64,000 nt of DNA from JBGTFE01 sp041747435. Its GTDB lineage: Bacteria; Acidobacteriota; Blastocatellia; Pyrinomonadales; Pyrinomonadaceae. Under the pieces are notes generated by a model, which was given only the letters and a program-made list of their open reading frames with translations, ran no database searches and was not told the origin of the DNA. The stretch spans positions 8,914-72,913 of the forward strand of contig JBGTFE010000136.1 in the NCBI GenBank assembly GCA_041747435.1, read 5' to 3'. Both the position numbers and the translations under genes were made by a program. The first letter of the stretch is position 1. Each line of letters begins with the position of its first letter. Below are positions 1-8,433 of the stretch, piece after piece.

Positions 1-1012
1 CAAGCAGCAGAAGCGCGGACGAAACGATCTTTCCGGCGAACGAATTGTCAGCTTTTTCTTCAGAGAAATATACCGCGCTTTCAGTTTTTTCTTCGCCGTT
101 TTCAAATCCGGCGGGTTCTATTTTTGGAACAACCGGCTTTAATTCCGGAGTCTCCGGAGCGGGAAGGTCCTGCGTGGTAGATTCCGATTCGCTAAATTCC
201 ACGACCGCCGGACGCGCGGTTGCGATCGTCTGTTCCTCAACCACGGAAGCTTCCCGCGTCTGGATTTCTTCGCCGACGCGGACGACCACAGCGGTGAGAT
301 TATCTTCCGCGCCGCGTTCATAGCACATTTTTTTCAATTGTTCGCAGATCTCGCCCGGCTCGCCTCCAAACGCGAGAAGCTCGCGGATCTCACCATCGTC
401 AACGTGCCGTGTGATGCCGTCTGAGCACAGCAAAAACGACACGTTCGGCTCGAACATAATCGTTTTCATATCTATCTCGACCGAAGCCTCAGCGCCGAGC
501 GCGCGGCTGATCACGTTTCGGCTCGGATGAGTCGCTGCCTGCGCCTCGGTCATTCTTCCGGCACGAACTTCCTCTTCAACGACCGAATGATCTTGAGTTT
601 CGCGGTAAAGATTGCCGGTTTTATCGAGCCGATAAAGCCGCGAATCGCCGACGTGTCCGATCGTCGCGATATTTCCCGCAACGTGAAGCGCAACGACGGT
701 CGTCGCCATCGTTGAAAGCTGCGCCAAATCGTGCGACATCTGAAAGATCGACGTGTTCGCTTGCTCGATCGCGGCTTTCAATACGTCTTCAGCATCGGAG
801 TTCGGACGCGAATTGATAAAAGCTTCACCGATTATTTCGACTGCCATCTGAGACGCAACTTCGCCCGCCTGCGCGCCGCCGACGCCGTCAGCCACGGCAA
901 AAACACTTCGTTCGCCGAGCTCGAGAAATGAATCTTCGTTTTGCGGACGTTTCTCGCTAAGCCCGCGGTCAGAAATTGCCGCCGAATTGATCTGAAAATT
1001 ATATTCCGTCAT
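1..1012 (-). CDS. PP2C-family Ser/Thr protein phosphatase (partial, C-terminus off window)
   Basis: Metal-dependent (Mn/Mg) phosphatase that removes phosphate from Ser/Thr residues, the expected partner of the Hanks-type kinases. Reading leftward from the ATG at 1012, the N-terminus carries the PP2C motifs RPQNEDS and VADGVGG, which supply metal-binding aspartates, and about 230 residues later GAEDNLTAVVVRVG, the usual end of the catalytic domain. After it comes an acidic, Pro/Glu-rich linker and the start of a hydrophobic stretch (FAGKIVSSALLLL) that looks like a membrane anchor, cut by the window edge. It lies 38 bp after the rodA-like stop and is the last visible gene of the fha-pbp-rodA operon, which matches PstP in actinobacteria. 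The family call is firm. The membrane anchor is inferred from a partial segment. Confidence 0.9.
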   Translation of the reverse strand, partial: MTEYNFQINSAAISDRGLSEKRPQNEDSFLELGERSVFAVADGVGGAQAGEVASQMAVEIIGEAFINSRPNSDAEDVLKAAIEQANTSIFQMSHDLAQLSTMATTVVALHVAGNIATIGHVGDSRLYRLDKTGNLYRETQDHSVVEEEVRAGRMTEAQAATHPSRNVISRALGAEASVEIDMKTIMFEPNVSFLLCSDGITRHVDDGEIRELLAFGGEPGEICEQLKKMCYERGAEDNLTAVVVRVGEEIQTREASVVEEQTIATARPAVVEFSESESTTQDLPAPETPELKPVVPKIEPAGFENGEEKTESAVYFSEEKADNSFAGKIVSSALLLL

Positions 1013-1050
1013 GGTTTTTCTCCGAAGTTAAAGAATTGAACCGCAAAAAC

Positions 1051-2730
1051 CTAAGCCTTTACATTGTTTATCTCGGATTCGATCGCGCGGTCAACCGCGT
1101 TGCGATGCGAAAACGCCATCAACATTCCGAGCATCACAAAACTCGTTATAAGACTAAATCCGCCGTGACTGACAAACGGCAGCGTGATTCCCGTCATCGG
1201 CAGTGCACGCGTGATGCCGCCCATATTCACCAGCGCCTGAAATCCAATAAACGCCGTTAGCCCGGCGGCGCATAGTTTGCTAAACATATCACGCGCGTCC
1301 AGCGCCGTGCGAACTCCTGCTCCAACAAGTGTTATCAGCGCAAAGATTAACAATAAACCGCCGAAAAGTCCAAGTTCTTCAGCGAGCGCGGCGTAAATAT
1401 AATCCGAATCGGAAACCGGTATTAACTCAACGTAGCCGAGTCCTAAACCGCGCCCGCTCGTTCTGCCGGATGCCAAGCCGAAAGTCGCCTGCGCCGGCTG
1501 AAATGCGAGCACGTCAAACCAAGCGTCAACATTGATCGATCTTTGCAGCTCTGGATCTTGTTCCAAAAGCGCTGGTAGATTCGGATCCTTTTTCACCAAA
1601 TCTTTGTAGTAATTGTTGTAATCGTCCTTCCACCAACCGGTCTCGGGAGTCGGCGGGCTAAAGCCGTCAAGCCACAGATGAAATCGCTGCTGAACGCGAT
1701 CAGGCAGCACTTTTTTGACCGGTTTTGCCAGCGTCGGGAGCAGCGGGATTTTTTCCTGCGTTTTTTCCGGTAAAGCTCCGACGACGAGAACACCGACAAG
1801 AAGAAGAACGCTGCCGATAAGCACAACCCGCTGCGGCAAACGGCGCACGGCGATCACGTAAAGCGTCACATAAACCGAGCTGAAAACCATCATCTGTCCG
1901 AAATCCTTCAGCACAAAAAACGGCACGAACGGTATCGCCGCCATAAAAACCAGCGGAATTACATCTTTTGCGCGCGGAATTCCCCAGTAAGTTCGCGCCA
2001 GATTTTTATAGAGAACTGCTAAGATCGCCGCAAAGCCGATCAAAAACGGAATTTTTGCCGGTTCCCAGGGCGTCATATTTCCGATAGATTTCCCGGCGCG
2101 TGACGTGATCGCCGCAAGAAGCAGCGGCAAAAGTGTAAGAACGACGAGCAAAAATCCGTTTCTCTGCAGGATATCGAGTACGTCGTCACGACGGAAAAGC
2201 CAAATTATGCCGATAAAACACGCGATCCCGAAGATCGGAATGATCGTTTTTCCCGACACTAAAGTTCCAAAAAATGAGTCTTCCGCCGGTCGCGGTGTTT
2301 CCTTTGAAAGATCAACCGGCGCCTTTTCGGTCGGCGGCAAACCCATCATTTGTTTTTTCTCGGGCGAATAATTCTCCTGAACGTAATGCATTTGCGCGGT
2401 TTTGATCTTTTCCTGCCGAGCCGCGGCTTTGTCCTTTCTCGACGTATATTCGGGATCGCTGAACAAGCGGTACTGAACCGTCAAGCCGATGGAAAAAAGC
2501 AGGATCGCGGAAGTATAGAGCGTCCAATTTCCCTGAAATTTCGCAAAACGCGTCAAGACAACCGGCAGAATCGCGAGCAAAACAAGTAAAAAGAGATTTC
2601 TATAAGCGGTCATCGAAGACGTTTCGTAACCGCGAATGAGCGCGCTGTAATGAATTGCGTAATGCGAGATCGCCGTCAAAATGACGATCAGAAGCAGGAT
2701 CAGAACATGTGAGGACGCGCGGTTTTTCAT
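1051..2730 (-). CDS. RodA/FtsW/SpoVE-family SEDS glycosyltransferase
   Basis: Polytopic membrane protein that polymerises lipid II into glycan strands, working with a class B PBP. The 559-residue product has many hydrophobic helices. The C-terminal part holds the SEDS signature region (GRTSGRGLGLGYVELIPVSDSDYIYAALAEE) followed by the MTGITLPFVSHGG motif. It is longer than the usual 370-420 residues: there are hydrophilic insertions near residues 90-150 and again around residues 350-410. The start is the ATG at 2730, which overlaps the upstream PBP stop as ATGA, so the two are translationally coupled. The open frame continues upstream, but only inside the PBP gene. Operon context favours RodA over FtsW, since no ftsQAZ genes are adjacent. 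Confidence 0.9.
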   Translation of the reverse strand: MKNRASSHVLILLLIVILTAISHYAIHYSALIRGYETSSMTAYRNLFLLVLLAILPVVLTRFAKFQGNWTLYTSAILLFSIGLTVQYRLFSDPEYTSRKDKAAARQEKIKTAQMHYVQENYSPEKKQMMGLPPTEKAPVDLSKETPRPAEDSFFGTLVSGKTIIPIFGIACFIGIIWLFRRDDVLDILQRNGFLLVVLTLLPLLLAAITSRAGKSIGNMTPWEPAKIPFLIGFAAILAVLYKNLARTYWGIPRAKDVIPLVFMAAIPFVPFFVLKDFGQMMVFSSVYVTLYVIAVRRLPQRVVLIGSVLLLVGVLVVGALPEKTQEKIPLLPTLAKPVKKVLPDRVQQRFHLWLDGFSPPTPETGWWKDDYNNYYKDLVKKDPNLPALLEQDPELQRSINVDAWFDVLAFQPAQATFGLASGRTSGRGLGLGYVELIPVSDSDYIYAALAEELGLFGGLLLIFALITLVGAGVRTALDARDMFSKLCAAGLTAFIGFQALVNMGGITRALPMTGITLPFVSHGGFSLITSFVMLGMLMAFSHRNAVDRAIESEINNVKA

Positions 2731-4607
2731 TTCCTTTTTTTCGGCTGAACCGTTTTCGGTCTGTATTGGTCGCCTAGAAGTCCCAACTCTCTCGCCTTTA
2801 AGATCATATTCGCGGCAATCGGAGCGGCGGTCGTTCCGCCATATGCCGAGCCGCCGATGTTTTCGATAACGACGGCGATCGCCACTTGCGGATTTTCGAT
2901 CGGCGCGATGCACAAAAACCAACCATCCCAACGCGTGAATTTTACGGGCTCGTCGTATTCTATCCACGTTCCGTTTTCATCTTTTTTTCTCGCCTTTCTC
3001 GTTTTGATAGTGCCGTCCGCATTGTAAACCTGGACATCGTCTTTATCAGCAGTGCCGGTTTTTCCGCCGGTGGCGATTCCTGTTCCGGCTAATTTCGACC
3101 TCACAACGCCGCCCGTACCGCCCGGTTCTTCGGTCACCGTCGCCATAATTTCGCGAATTGTCGCCGCCTGAACGCGCGTCAGAACCTGCGAAAACATTTG
3201 CGGAGCGATGTCGGCTTCGATCCTCGGCTTCATCAACTTCCCTTCCAAATTCGCCGCCGCCGAAGCAATCAAAGCCATCTGAAGCGGCGTCATTTGTCCC
3301 GCTAATCCTTGTCCCATTCCTTCGACGCCGAAATCGTAAAGCGAAAGTTTTTTACCCGTTACGATAGTCGAACGGGACGGCGCGAGAGCGTTGGCAATTC
3401 GCTTGTTGCTTGCGTTCCAAATATCCGGGAAAAATCCCTGCGAAAGGGCGTCGGGCGGATTTTCAACCGCAGCAATTCCCAGAGCGTTCGCCGTTTCGCC
3501 CATTCGCTCGCGTCCGAGCGCATTCGCGAGCTGCGAAAAATATTGATTGCTAGAAATCTTAAATGCCTCTTTTATTTGAATATCGCCGCATGCGTGGCAG
3601 CTTCCGCCGGCGTCACAGATCGGCTTTGAGCCTCGGAAAGGCGTGTAACATTCCGGCGCGGGTCTTCCGGGAAGTATCGTATTTTCCCTGCCGGCGCGAA
3701 AAGCGGAGATCATTGTAAAAGTCTTGAACGTCGAACCCGGAATATAAAATTCACGCGTCGCGCGATTGAGCAGCGGCTGGTCCCGTTTGTCTCCTTCCAG
3801 CTTAAGAAAACCTTCAAGCGATTCGGCTTCGTTCAAACTATAGGACGGATTCGAGTAAATCGCCAAAACATCACCGTTTTGTGGATTCAAAACAACGATC
3901 GCGCCCTTTTTGCCTTGAAGCTGTTCGCCGGCGTAAGCTTGCAGATCGCGGTCGATCGTAACGCGCACATCGCGCTGCTCATCTTCGGGCTTTTTGATCT
4001 TTGTCAAAATTTCCCACGCTTCCGGCATCGGATCTGCGTCGGCTTTGTAAAGCGTTCGCTCTAGTCCGGGCGTTCCACGTTCCGTGCCGAGCAAATGCGC
4101 CATTTCCTTTTCGAGAGCAAACGCGCGATCAACCGTACCGTCTTTGCCAACCTTGTAATACGCCAGAGCGCTACCGAGTTTACCGCTGCGATCGAGCATC
4201 CATCCGCGAAGCCGCGCGGCATTTGTCCGGCGATTGCGCAGATCCTTGTAATTCAACGCTTGAAATTGCTCGTTGTTTTCACCGGCGTAATACGTCCAAT
4301 AAACGTGAAAACCGTAAACGGTGAACGCAAGAATTACAAAAACGACATGCCAAATCCTGAGACTTCGATTTGTCACTGTCGAGCTTAATTTACGCCTAAC
4401 TTCTTTTGAAAGATTTTCCTCAAACGCGAAATGTGGGCGGGCGCTTCGAAAAACAGAAATAACGAGAAAACCCAGCAAAACCGCTACGCCGATCAAGTAA
4501 ACGATACTCAAACCGGCGGGAGTTCGCTCCAAAACCTGCCCGCCAAAAATATTTTCGGGTTTGAATTTTTCCCAGTCGATATCAATGAGTAACAAGAGCA
4601 GCTTCAT
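2727..4607 (-). CDS. Class B penicillin-binding protein, transpeptidase (PbpA-like)
   Basis: Peptidoglycan DD-transpeptidase that cross-links stem peptides. All three active-site motifs are present: SxxK at S292-K295 (STFK), SxN at S352-N354, and KTG at 516-518. The N-terminus has two hydrophobic segments (about 33-52 and 86-105), more than the single anchor usual for PBPs. A short cysteine-rich stretch (C320, C331, C337, C340) lies between SxxK and SxN and could hold a disulfide pair or metal. It overlaps the FHA gene upstream by ATGA and the rodA-like gene downstream by ATGA. Pairing with a SEDS protein and an FHA/phosphatase pair resembles actinobacterial PbpA. Confidence 0.92.
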   Translation of the reverse strand: MKLLLLLIDIDWEKFKPENIFGGQVLERTPAGLSIVYLIGVAVLLGFLVISVFRSARPHFAFEENLSKEVRRKLSSTVTNRSLRIWHVVFVILAFTVYGFHVYWTYYAGENNEQFQALNYKDLRNRRTNAARLRGWMLDRSGKLGSALAYYKVGKDGTVDRAFALEKEMAHLLGTERGTPGLERTLYKADADPMPEAWEILTKIKKPEDEQRDVRVTIDRDLQAYAGEQLQGKKGAIVVLNPQNGDVLAIYSNPSYSLNEAESLEGFLKLEGDKRDQPLLNRATREFYIPGSTFKTFTMISAFRAGRENTILPGRPAPECYTPFRGSKPICDAGGSCHACGDIQIKEAFKISSNQYFSQLANALGRERMGETANALGIAAVENPPDALSQGFFPDIWNASNKRIANALAPSRSTIVTGKKLSLYDFGVEGMGQGLAGQMTPLQMALIASAAANLEGKLMKPRIEADIAPQMFSQVLTRVQAATIREIMATVTEEPGGTGGVVRSKLAGTGIATGGKTGTADKDDVQVYNADGTIKTRKARKKDENGTWIEYDEPVKFTRWDGWFLCIAPIENPQVAIAVVIENIGGSAYGGTTAAPIAANMILKARELGLLGDQYRPKTVQPKKRK

Positions 4608-5641
4608 TTTTCTTCGTCACCTTCCGTTTCGCTTTGCGCTTCCGCAACTTTTTCCGTAATCGTCGGTAAAATCGTTGAACTATCAATAGATTCGTCCTCG
4701 ATTTCTGTCGCTTGCTTCGTCAAATTATCTACGTCCGTGACCATTTTTTCCGTCTCTGTAGATTCTTCGATCGCCCGCGATTCGTTAAATTCCGGTTCAC
4801 CTTCCACTTCGTCCGGACCGCGCGTGATAAAAACTTCAACCGTTCCGAATTTCAGTTTATCGCCTTCGTTTATTTCAAACGACTTTCCGTAAGCGATACG
4901 TTTGTTGTTGATGAAGGTTCCGTTCGTTGAGCCGGTGTCGGCAACCATTAACTGCTTTTCACTATTCAGAAGCAAAGCCGCGTGAACCTTCGAAACAGTT
5001 GTATCATCAATACTTAATGTGTTTTCCTTCGTTCGTCCAACGCTCAATCGCTCTCCGTCAAGAAACGCCAGCTCAACCGTGCGGGGTTTTTCATTGACGA
5101 CGAATTCAGCAATATAAATATCACGTTTCTCCGCCGGTTTAACCTCGATCGGAGGCACGATGACTATGTTTTTCAAATTTGTAACGGTAACATTTAATAC
5201 ACCGCCGGTTTCCTCATCGGAAAATTCATCAAAACTCGCAAATAATTTCACACCTTCAATAAAATAATCAGGCTTAACTTCCAGTTTGAGCGGCGCATAT
5301 GTGTGATAACGATTGTCATTTATATGATCGATAACGGCGGTAAGTAACTCGATTTCGAGCTTTTTCATCGCGCCTTCAGAATCGGTCGAAAACTTATCCC
5401 ATTGCATCTTGAGCTTCAAATTATGGGGGACAAATTTACCTTCTGCGTCCCGATCTTTCATTTCCGAATCTAAAAGCGTCTTCAGCCTTTCGATCAATTC
5501 GCTCGTGGCAAGACTGCTCGAAGGATTCCAGGTCCTTCCCAAAAATCGATCGAAAATATCGCCGATCCTGGTTAAACTTCCCCGAAGAAGCCAGTCGACC
5601 GAAAGTTTTTTGTTGTTCGAAGGCGTTTTATTTTGCGACAT
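4604..5641 (-). CDS. FhaA-like protein: DUF3662 N-terminal domain plus FHA domain
   Basis: Phosphothreonine-reading scaffold. Residues 1 to about 130 resemble the FhaA N-terminal domain (DUF3662): an RIGDIFDRFLGRTW start and a later VPHNLKLKMQWDKF segment. An FHA domain lies near residues 190-270, with the core GR, SKVHA and TGSTNGTFINNKRI motifs that bind pThr peptides. The last 75 residues are strongly acidic (Glu/Asp/Thr rich) and may be kinase targets. It is the first gene of the operon with pbp, rodA and PP2C. By analogy it would sense phosphorylation by a Ser/Thr kinase and control the cell-wall synthase pair; this role is inferred from synteny. Confidence 0.88.
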   Translation of the reverse strand: MSQNKTPSNNKKLSVDWLLRGSLTRIGDIFDRFLGRTWNPSSSLATSELIERLKTLLDSEMKDRDAEGKFVPHNLKLKMQWDKFSTDSEGAMKKLEIELLTAVIDHINDNRYHTYAPLKLEVKPDYFIEGVKLFASFDEFSDEETGGVLNVTVTNLKNIVIVPPIEVKPAEKRDIYIAEFVVNEKPRTVELAFLDGERLSVGRTKENTLSIDDTTVSKVHAALLLNSEKQLMVADTGSTNGTFINNKRIAYGKSFEINEGDKLKFGTVEVFITRGPDEVEGEPEFNESRAIEESTETEKMVTDVDNLTKQATEIEDESIDSSTILPTITEKVAEAQSETEGDEEK

Positions 5642-5820
5642 CTAAAAATCTAATTTGCGAAAATGAACAGGCGCGGATTTGGTTGTAATTTTAGCTGAAA
5701 TATCGCTCGAAATAAAGACCGAAAATGTTTGTTCTGACCAGAAAATTGCTCAATTTTCATTCAATCTGACCGAAAACTCGAATTTTGGAAAAAATATCAC
5801 ATTAATAATGTATAAAACTG

Positions 5821-5849
5821 TTGACAGGTGTAAAATATTATTTTACATT
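5821..5849 (+). promoter_or_regulatory. Sigma70-type promoter with embedded 19-bp operator, pilin operon
   Basis: TTGACA at 5821-5826 and TACATT at 5844-5849 are separated by 17 bp. The spacer is occupied by a perfect 9-1-9 palindrome, TGTAAAATA T TATTTTACA, at 5829-5847. Such placement would let a dimeric repressor block RNA polymerase. It would start transcription near 5856, about 85 nt before the first pilin gene. The regulator is unknown. Confidence 0.55.
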
Positions 5850-5941
5850 TCATTAGTTCTACTCGTAAGACGCTTGAACTTAATCTAAAAACATACTGAT
5901 CAGTTATAAAACAAAAATCCTTCCCGAATTGAAAAATTCAA

Positions 5942-6631
5942 ATGAAAAAAGCCCAGCTAAACAGTCAATCCGGATTTTCGGTCATCGAGCTTTTGATCGT
6001 TGTAGTGATTATTACGATCATGACTGCCGTCACCGGCTATTATCTGTTTGCTCACCAGAAATTATACAAGCCTGACGATCAGACTTTGAAAATCGTTGAC
6101 GTACTTCAGGAAGCGCGACAGCGTTCGCTTACGCAGCGGGAGACGATGAGAGTGGAGATCGACCTGACAGACGGCACAGCGCGCCTGATCGACGAAAATT
6201 CACCTGCCATATCGTCGGACGACCGTGAAATAAAGAGAACGACGCTTTTTCCTGATACAGAGATAAAGATGTCGCAAAGACCAGACGACATAGCCTATAA
6301 TCCGCCGGAATCGCTGCCGGCGCCGACGGCGGTTTTTGCACCGAGTGTTCATCCGTTGAGCAGCACACACAACGTCTGCACGATCAGATTCTTAAGTAAC
6401 GGAACAGTTGTGAACGCCGGGACCAACGCCACCGGAAGCGGTTCTACCGTTACCGGCTACACGCTTCATATTTGGTCCCCGAAAAAGGCGAGCCCGAATG
6501 ACGCGGACATCGCTCGGTCAATCACGATAGTCGGCACGACTGGATCAATCCGGATGTGGGAATTCGATCGCGCTTCAACAAATACGAACAAGTGGAAAGA
6601 TTCACGTACTTCTAGTGTTTACGGGCAGTGA
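5942..6631 (+). CDS. Type IV pilus minor pilin, FimT/GspH type
   Basis: Prepilin with a short positively charged leader followed by GFSVIELLIVVVIITIM, the site cut after Gly and N-methylated by prepilin peptidase (Glu at mature position 5). About 210 residues of mainly beta-type globular domain follow the hydrophobic helix. It is the first of four consecutive pilin-like genes, matching the fimT-pilV-pilW-pilX order of minor pilin clusters that prime pilus assembly. No pilus ATPase or prepilin peptidase gene is in the window, so these proteins must use machinery encoded elsewhere. Confidence 0.88.
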   Translation: MKKAQLNSQSGFSVIELLIVVVIITIMTAVTGYYLFAHQKLYKPDDQTLKIVDVLQEARQRSLTQRETMRVEIDLTDGTARLIDENSPAISSDDREIKRTTLFPDTEIKMSQRPDDIAYNPPESLPAPTAVFAPSVHPLSSTHNVCTIRFLSNGTVVNAGTNATGSGSTVTGYTLHIWSPKKASPNDADIARSITIVGTTGSIRMWEFDRASTNTNKWKDSRTSSVYGQ

Positions 6632-6669
6632 GGCGAAAGTGTAACTATTCGCACATAGAAACCAACTGT

Positions 6670-7299
6670 ATGAGAAAGACCAATTTTATCGATAAAAAAT
6701 CAAAATTCTTCGGAAATCTCTTTTCAAAAAAAGCAACGAAATCAGAAGGAGGTTTTTCTTATATTGAAGTAATGATCGCACTTGTGATCTTGTTGGTGGG
6801 CTGTCTGCAAATGACTTCCGCGCTCACGGCAAATCTGATGCGCTCATACGAGACGGAACGAAGAATTATTTCGAAACAGCTTGCTCTATCAACGATTGAA
6901 TCGATAATTTCAGCACGCGATATTTCGCGCGCCGGCGCGGTCGAAGGCTGGGATTCTGTCGGCAATGTCGGAAATAATCCGGTTGACGGCACTCCGCGAG
7001 GGATCTTTCTGAACGGTTGGTGTCCGATTCGCGAAGATCTTGGCTGGGACGGCGTAGCGGGAACGGCGGACGACGCTTGTCCCGGAACAACGTCGTGCAA
7101 CGTCACCGGCAGACCGCCGAACACCAGCCCGATCGTTACCGGCTATCAGCGTCAGATCGCTATTACGGACATTCCCGATCCTGAGCGTCCTTCGCCGCCG
7201 TATCCGATCGCTCGCCGCCGGATTGAAGTCAGCATCCAATATTACTTTAATTCGATCTCCCGAACCGAGACCGTATCCACGATTGTGACCAATTATTAA
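6670..7299 (+). CDS. Type IV pilus minor pilin, PilV-like
   Basis: The prepilin signature GGFSYIEVMIALVILLVG lies after a basic leader, followed by a roughly 170-residue globular part with Cys residues. I place the start at the ATG at 6670, giving a 28-residue leader. The frame is also open to a GTG at 6628 that overlaps the upstream stop as GTGA, so a coupled start 14 codons earlier is possible; neither has a clear Shine-Dalgarno. It is the second gene of the minor pilin operon. PilV assignment is by motif and position only. Confidence 0.82.
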   Translation: MRKTNFIDKKSKFFGNLFSKKATKSEGGFSYIEVMIALVILLVGCLQMTSALTANLMRSYETERRIISKQLALSTIESIISARDISRAGAVEGWDSVGNVGNNPVDGTPRGIFLNGWCPIREDLGWDGVAGTADDACPGTTSCNVTGRPPNTSPIVTGYQRQIAITDIPDPERPSPPYPIARRRIEVSIQYYFNSISRTETVSTIVTNY

Positions 7300-7308
7300 G
7301 GAGACGCG

Positions 7309-8415
7309 ATGAAAGGAAAATTCCAATACAAAACGGCAGAATTCATAAAAAAATCGCAGCGAGGCTTTTCTCTTCTCGAAATGATGGTCGCGGTAACTAT
7401 CTTTTTGATCGTGACGGGCTCGATCTTTGGTTTGCTGCAGATCGGCAGGATCGATCGAAATCGTGCGAGTCGTCGCAGCGATATGTTGAAGAGCGCGCGA
7501 ACGGCTATTCATTTAATGGGGCGAGATGTGCTAAATGCAGGAATGAGTTACCATCAGCGCGGCGCGATCGCTCCGGATGACTTTATTTCGACGCGTCTCG
7601 GCATTACACCCGACGCCGACACGAAACGCGATCTTTTGACGTCCGTTATTGCCGGTAACGATCTTTTCACAAACAGCCTGAACCCCGACCCGACCGTTCG
7701 AACCGATCTGATCTCTTTCACTTACCGCGAAATGACCTACAACGCGGGCAACACAGTATCTTTATCAAACGTCGCCGCGTCAGCGGATGCTGCGAACACG
7801 GCGCGACTTACGACCCTTTCAAATATCAGCGCGGTCGCCAGAGATCACGATCTTTGCCTGATTGAATCGGACAGCTCGCAGATCGCGGTAATGATTACCG
7901 GCGTTCCGGGGGCAAACCTGATAGATACGGCGCCTACCGATCCGCTGGGTTTGAATCAAGCGTTCGATGGAACCGGTTCGGCTGGCAGCTTGTTAAAAAA
8001 ATGCACCGCGTTGATAACAACAGATTGCACTTCTTATGTCGCATCGGCAAAAAAATTCATTTGGGTTGCATACAAAGTAAAGGACGACGGAACACTCGTC
8101 CGTATGATTTACGGAAATAACACGGGTCGCCCCGCCAACGAGCAGATCCAGGAACAGCCACTAGCCTATAACGTTCAAAATCTGCAATTTAAGTACGTTT
8201 TAGCTGATGGAACGGTCACGGAAAAGCCTTCGGCGGGCGCGGATGGAATTGTCGGTACAGCGGACGACCAGCCCGAAAATCTTAATTTGATTCGACAGGT
8301 GAGCATTATGCTCCAGGTTCAGTCTACTGAGATCGATGAACAGACGCGTAAGCCTGCGGTGATCACTTTGAATGCCACGTTCAGTCTTAGAAACATGGAA
8401 TACGACGCCGGATAA
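7309..8415 (+). CDS. Type IV pilus minor pilin, PilW-like
   Basis: The leader ends in RGFSLLEMMVAVTIFLIV, a canonical class III signal peptide, followed by about 330 residues. The size and position (third in the cluster) fit PilW. AAGGAG sits just before the ATG, 9 bp after the previous stop. The globular part includes a segment GADGIVGTADDQPENLNL also seen in related form (GVAGTADDACP) in the preceding pilin, as in many PilV/PilW proteins that capture date or version-like loops of unknown role. It probably sits in the pilus-tip complex. Confidence 0.85.
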   Translation: MKGKFQYKTAEFIKKSQRGFSLLEMMVAVTIFLIVTGSIFGLLQIGRIDRNRASRRSDMLKSARTAIHLMGRDVLNAGMSYHQRGAIAPDDFISTRLGITPDADTKRDLLTSVIAGNDLFTNSLNPDPTVRTDLISFTYREMTYNAGNTVSLSNVAASADAANTARLTTLSNISAVARDHDLCLIESDSSQIAVMITGVPGANLIDTAPTDPLGLNQAFDGTGSAGSLLKKCTALITTDCTSYVASAKKFIWVAYKVKDDGTLVRMIYGNNTGRPANEQIQEQPLAYNVQNLQFKYVLADGTVTEKPSAGADGIVGTADDQPENLNLIRQVSIMLQVQSTEIDEQTRKPAVITLNATFSLRNMEYDAG

Positions 8416-8433
8416 GAGAGAGGTAGTTTTTAC

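Noticed and set aside
2731..2967. N-terminal extension of the RodA-like protein
   Set aside because: It lies inside the PBP gene and is Arg-rich and unlike a membrane protein. The ATGA junction at 2727-2730 is the natural start.
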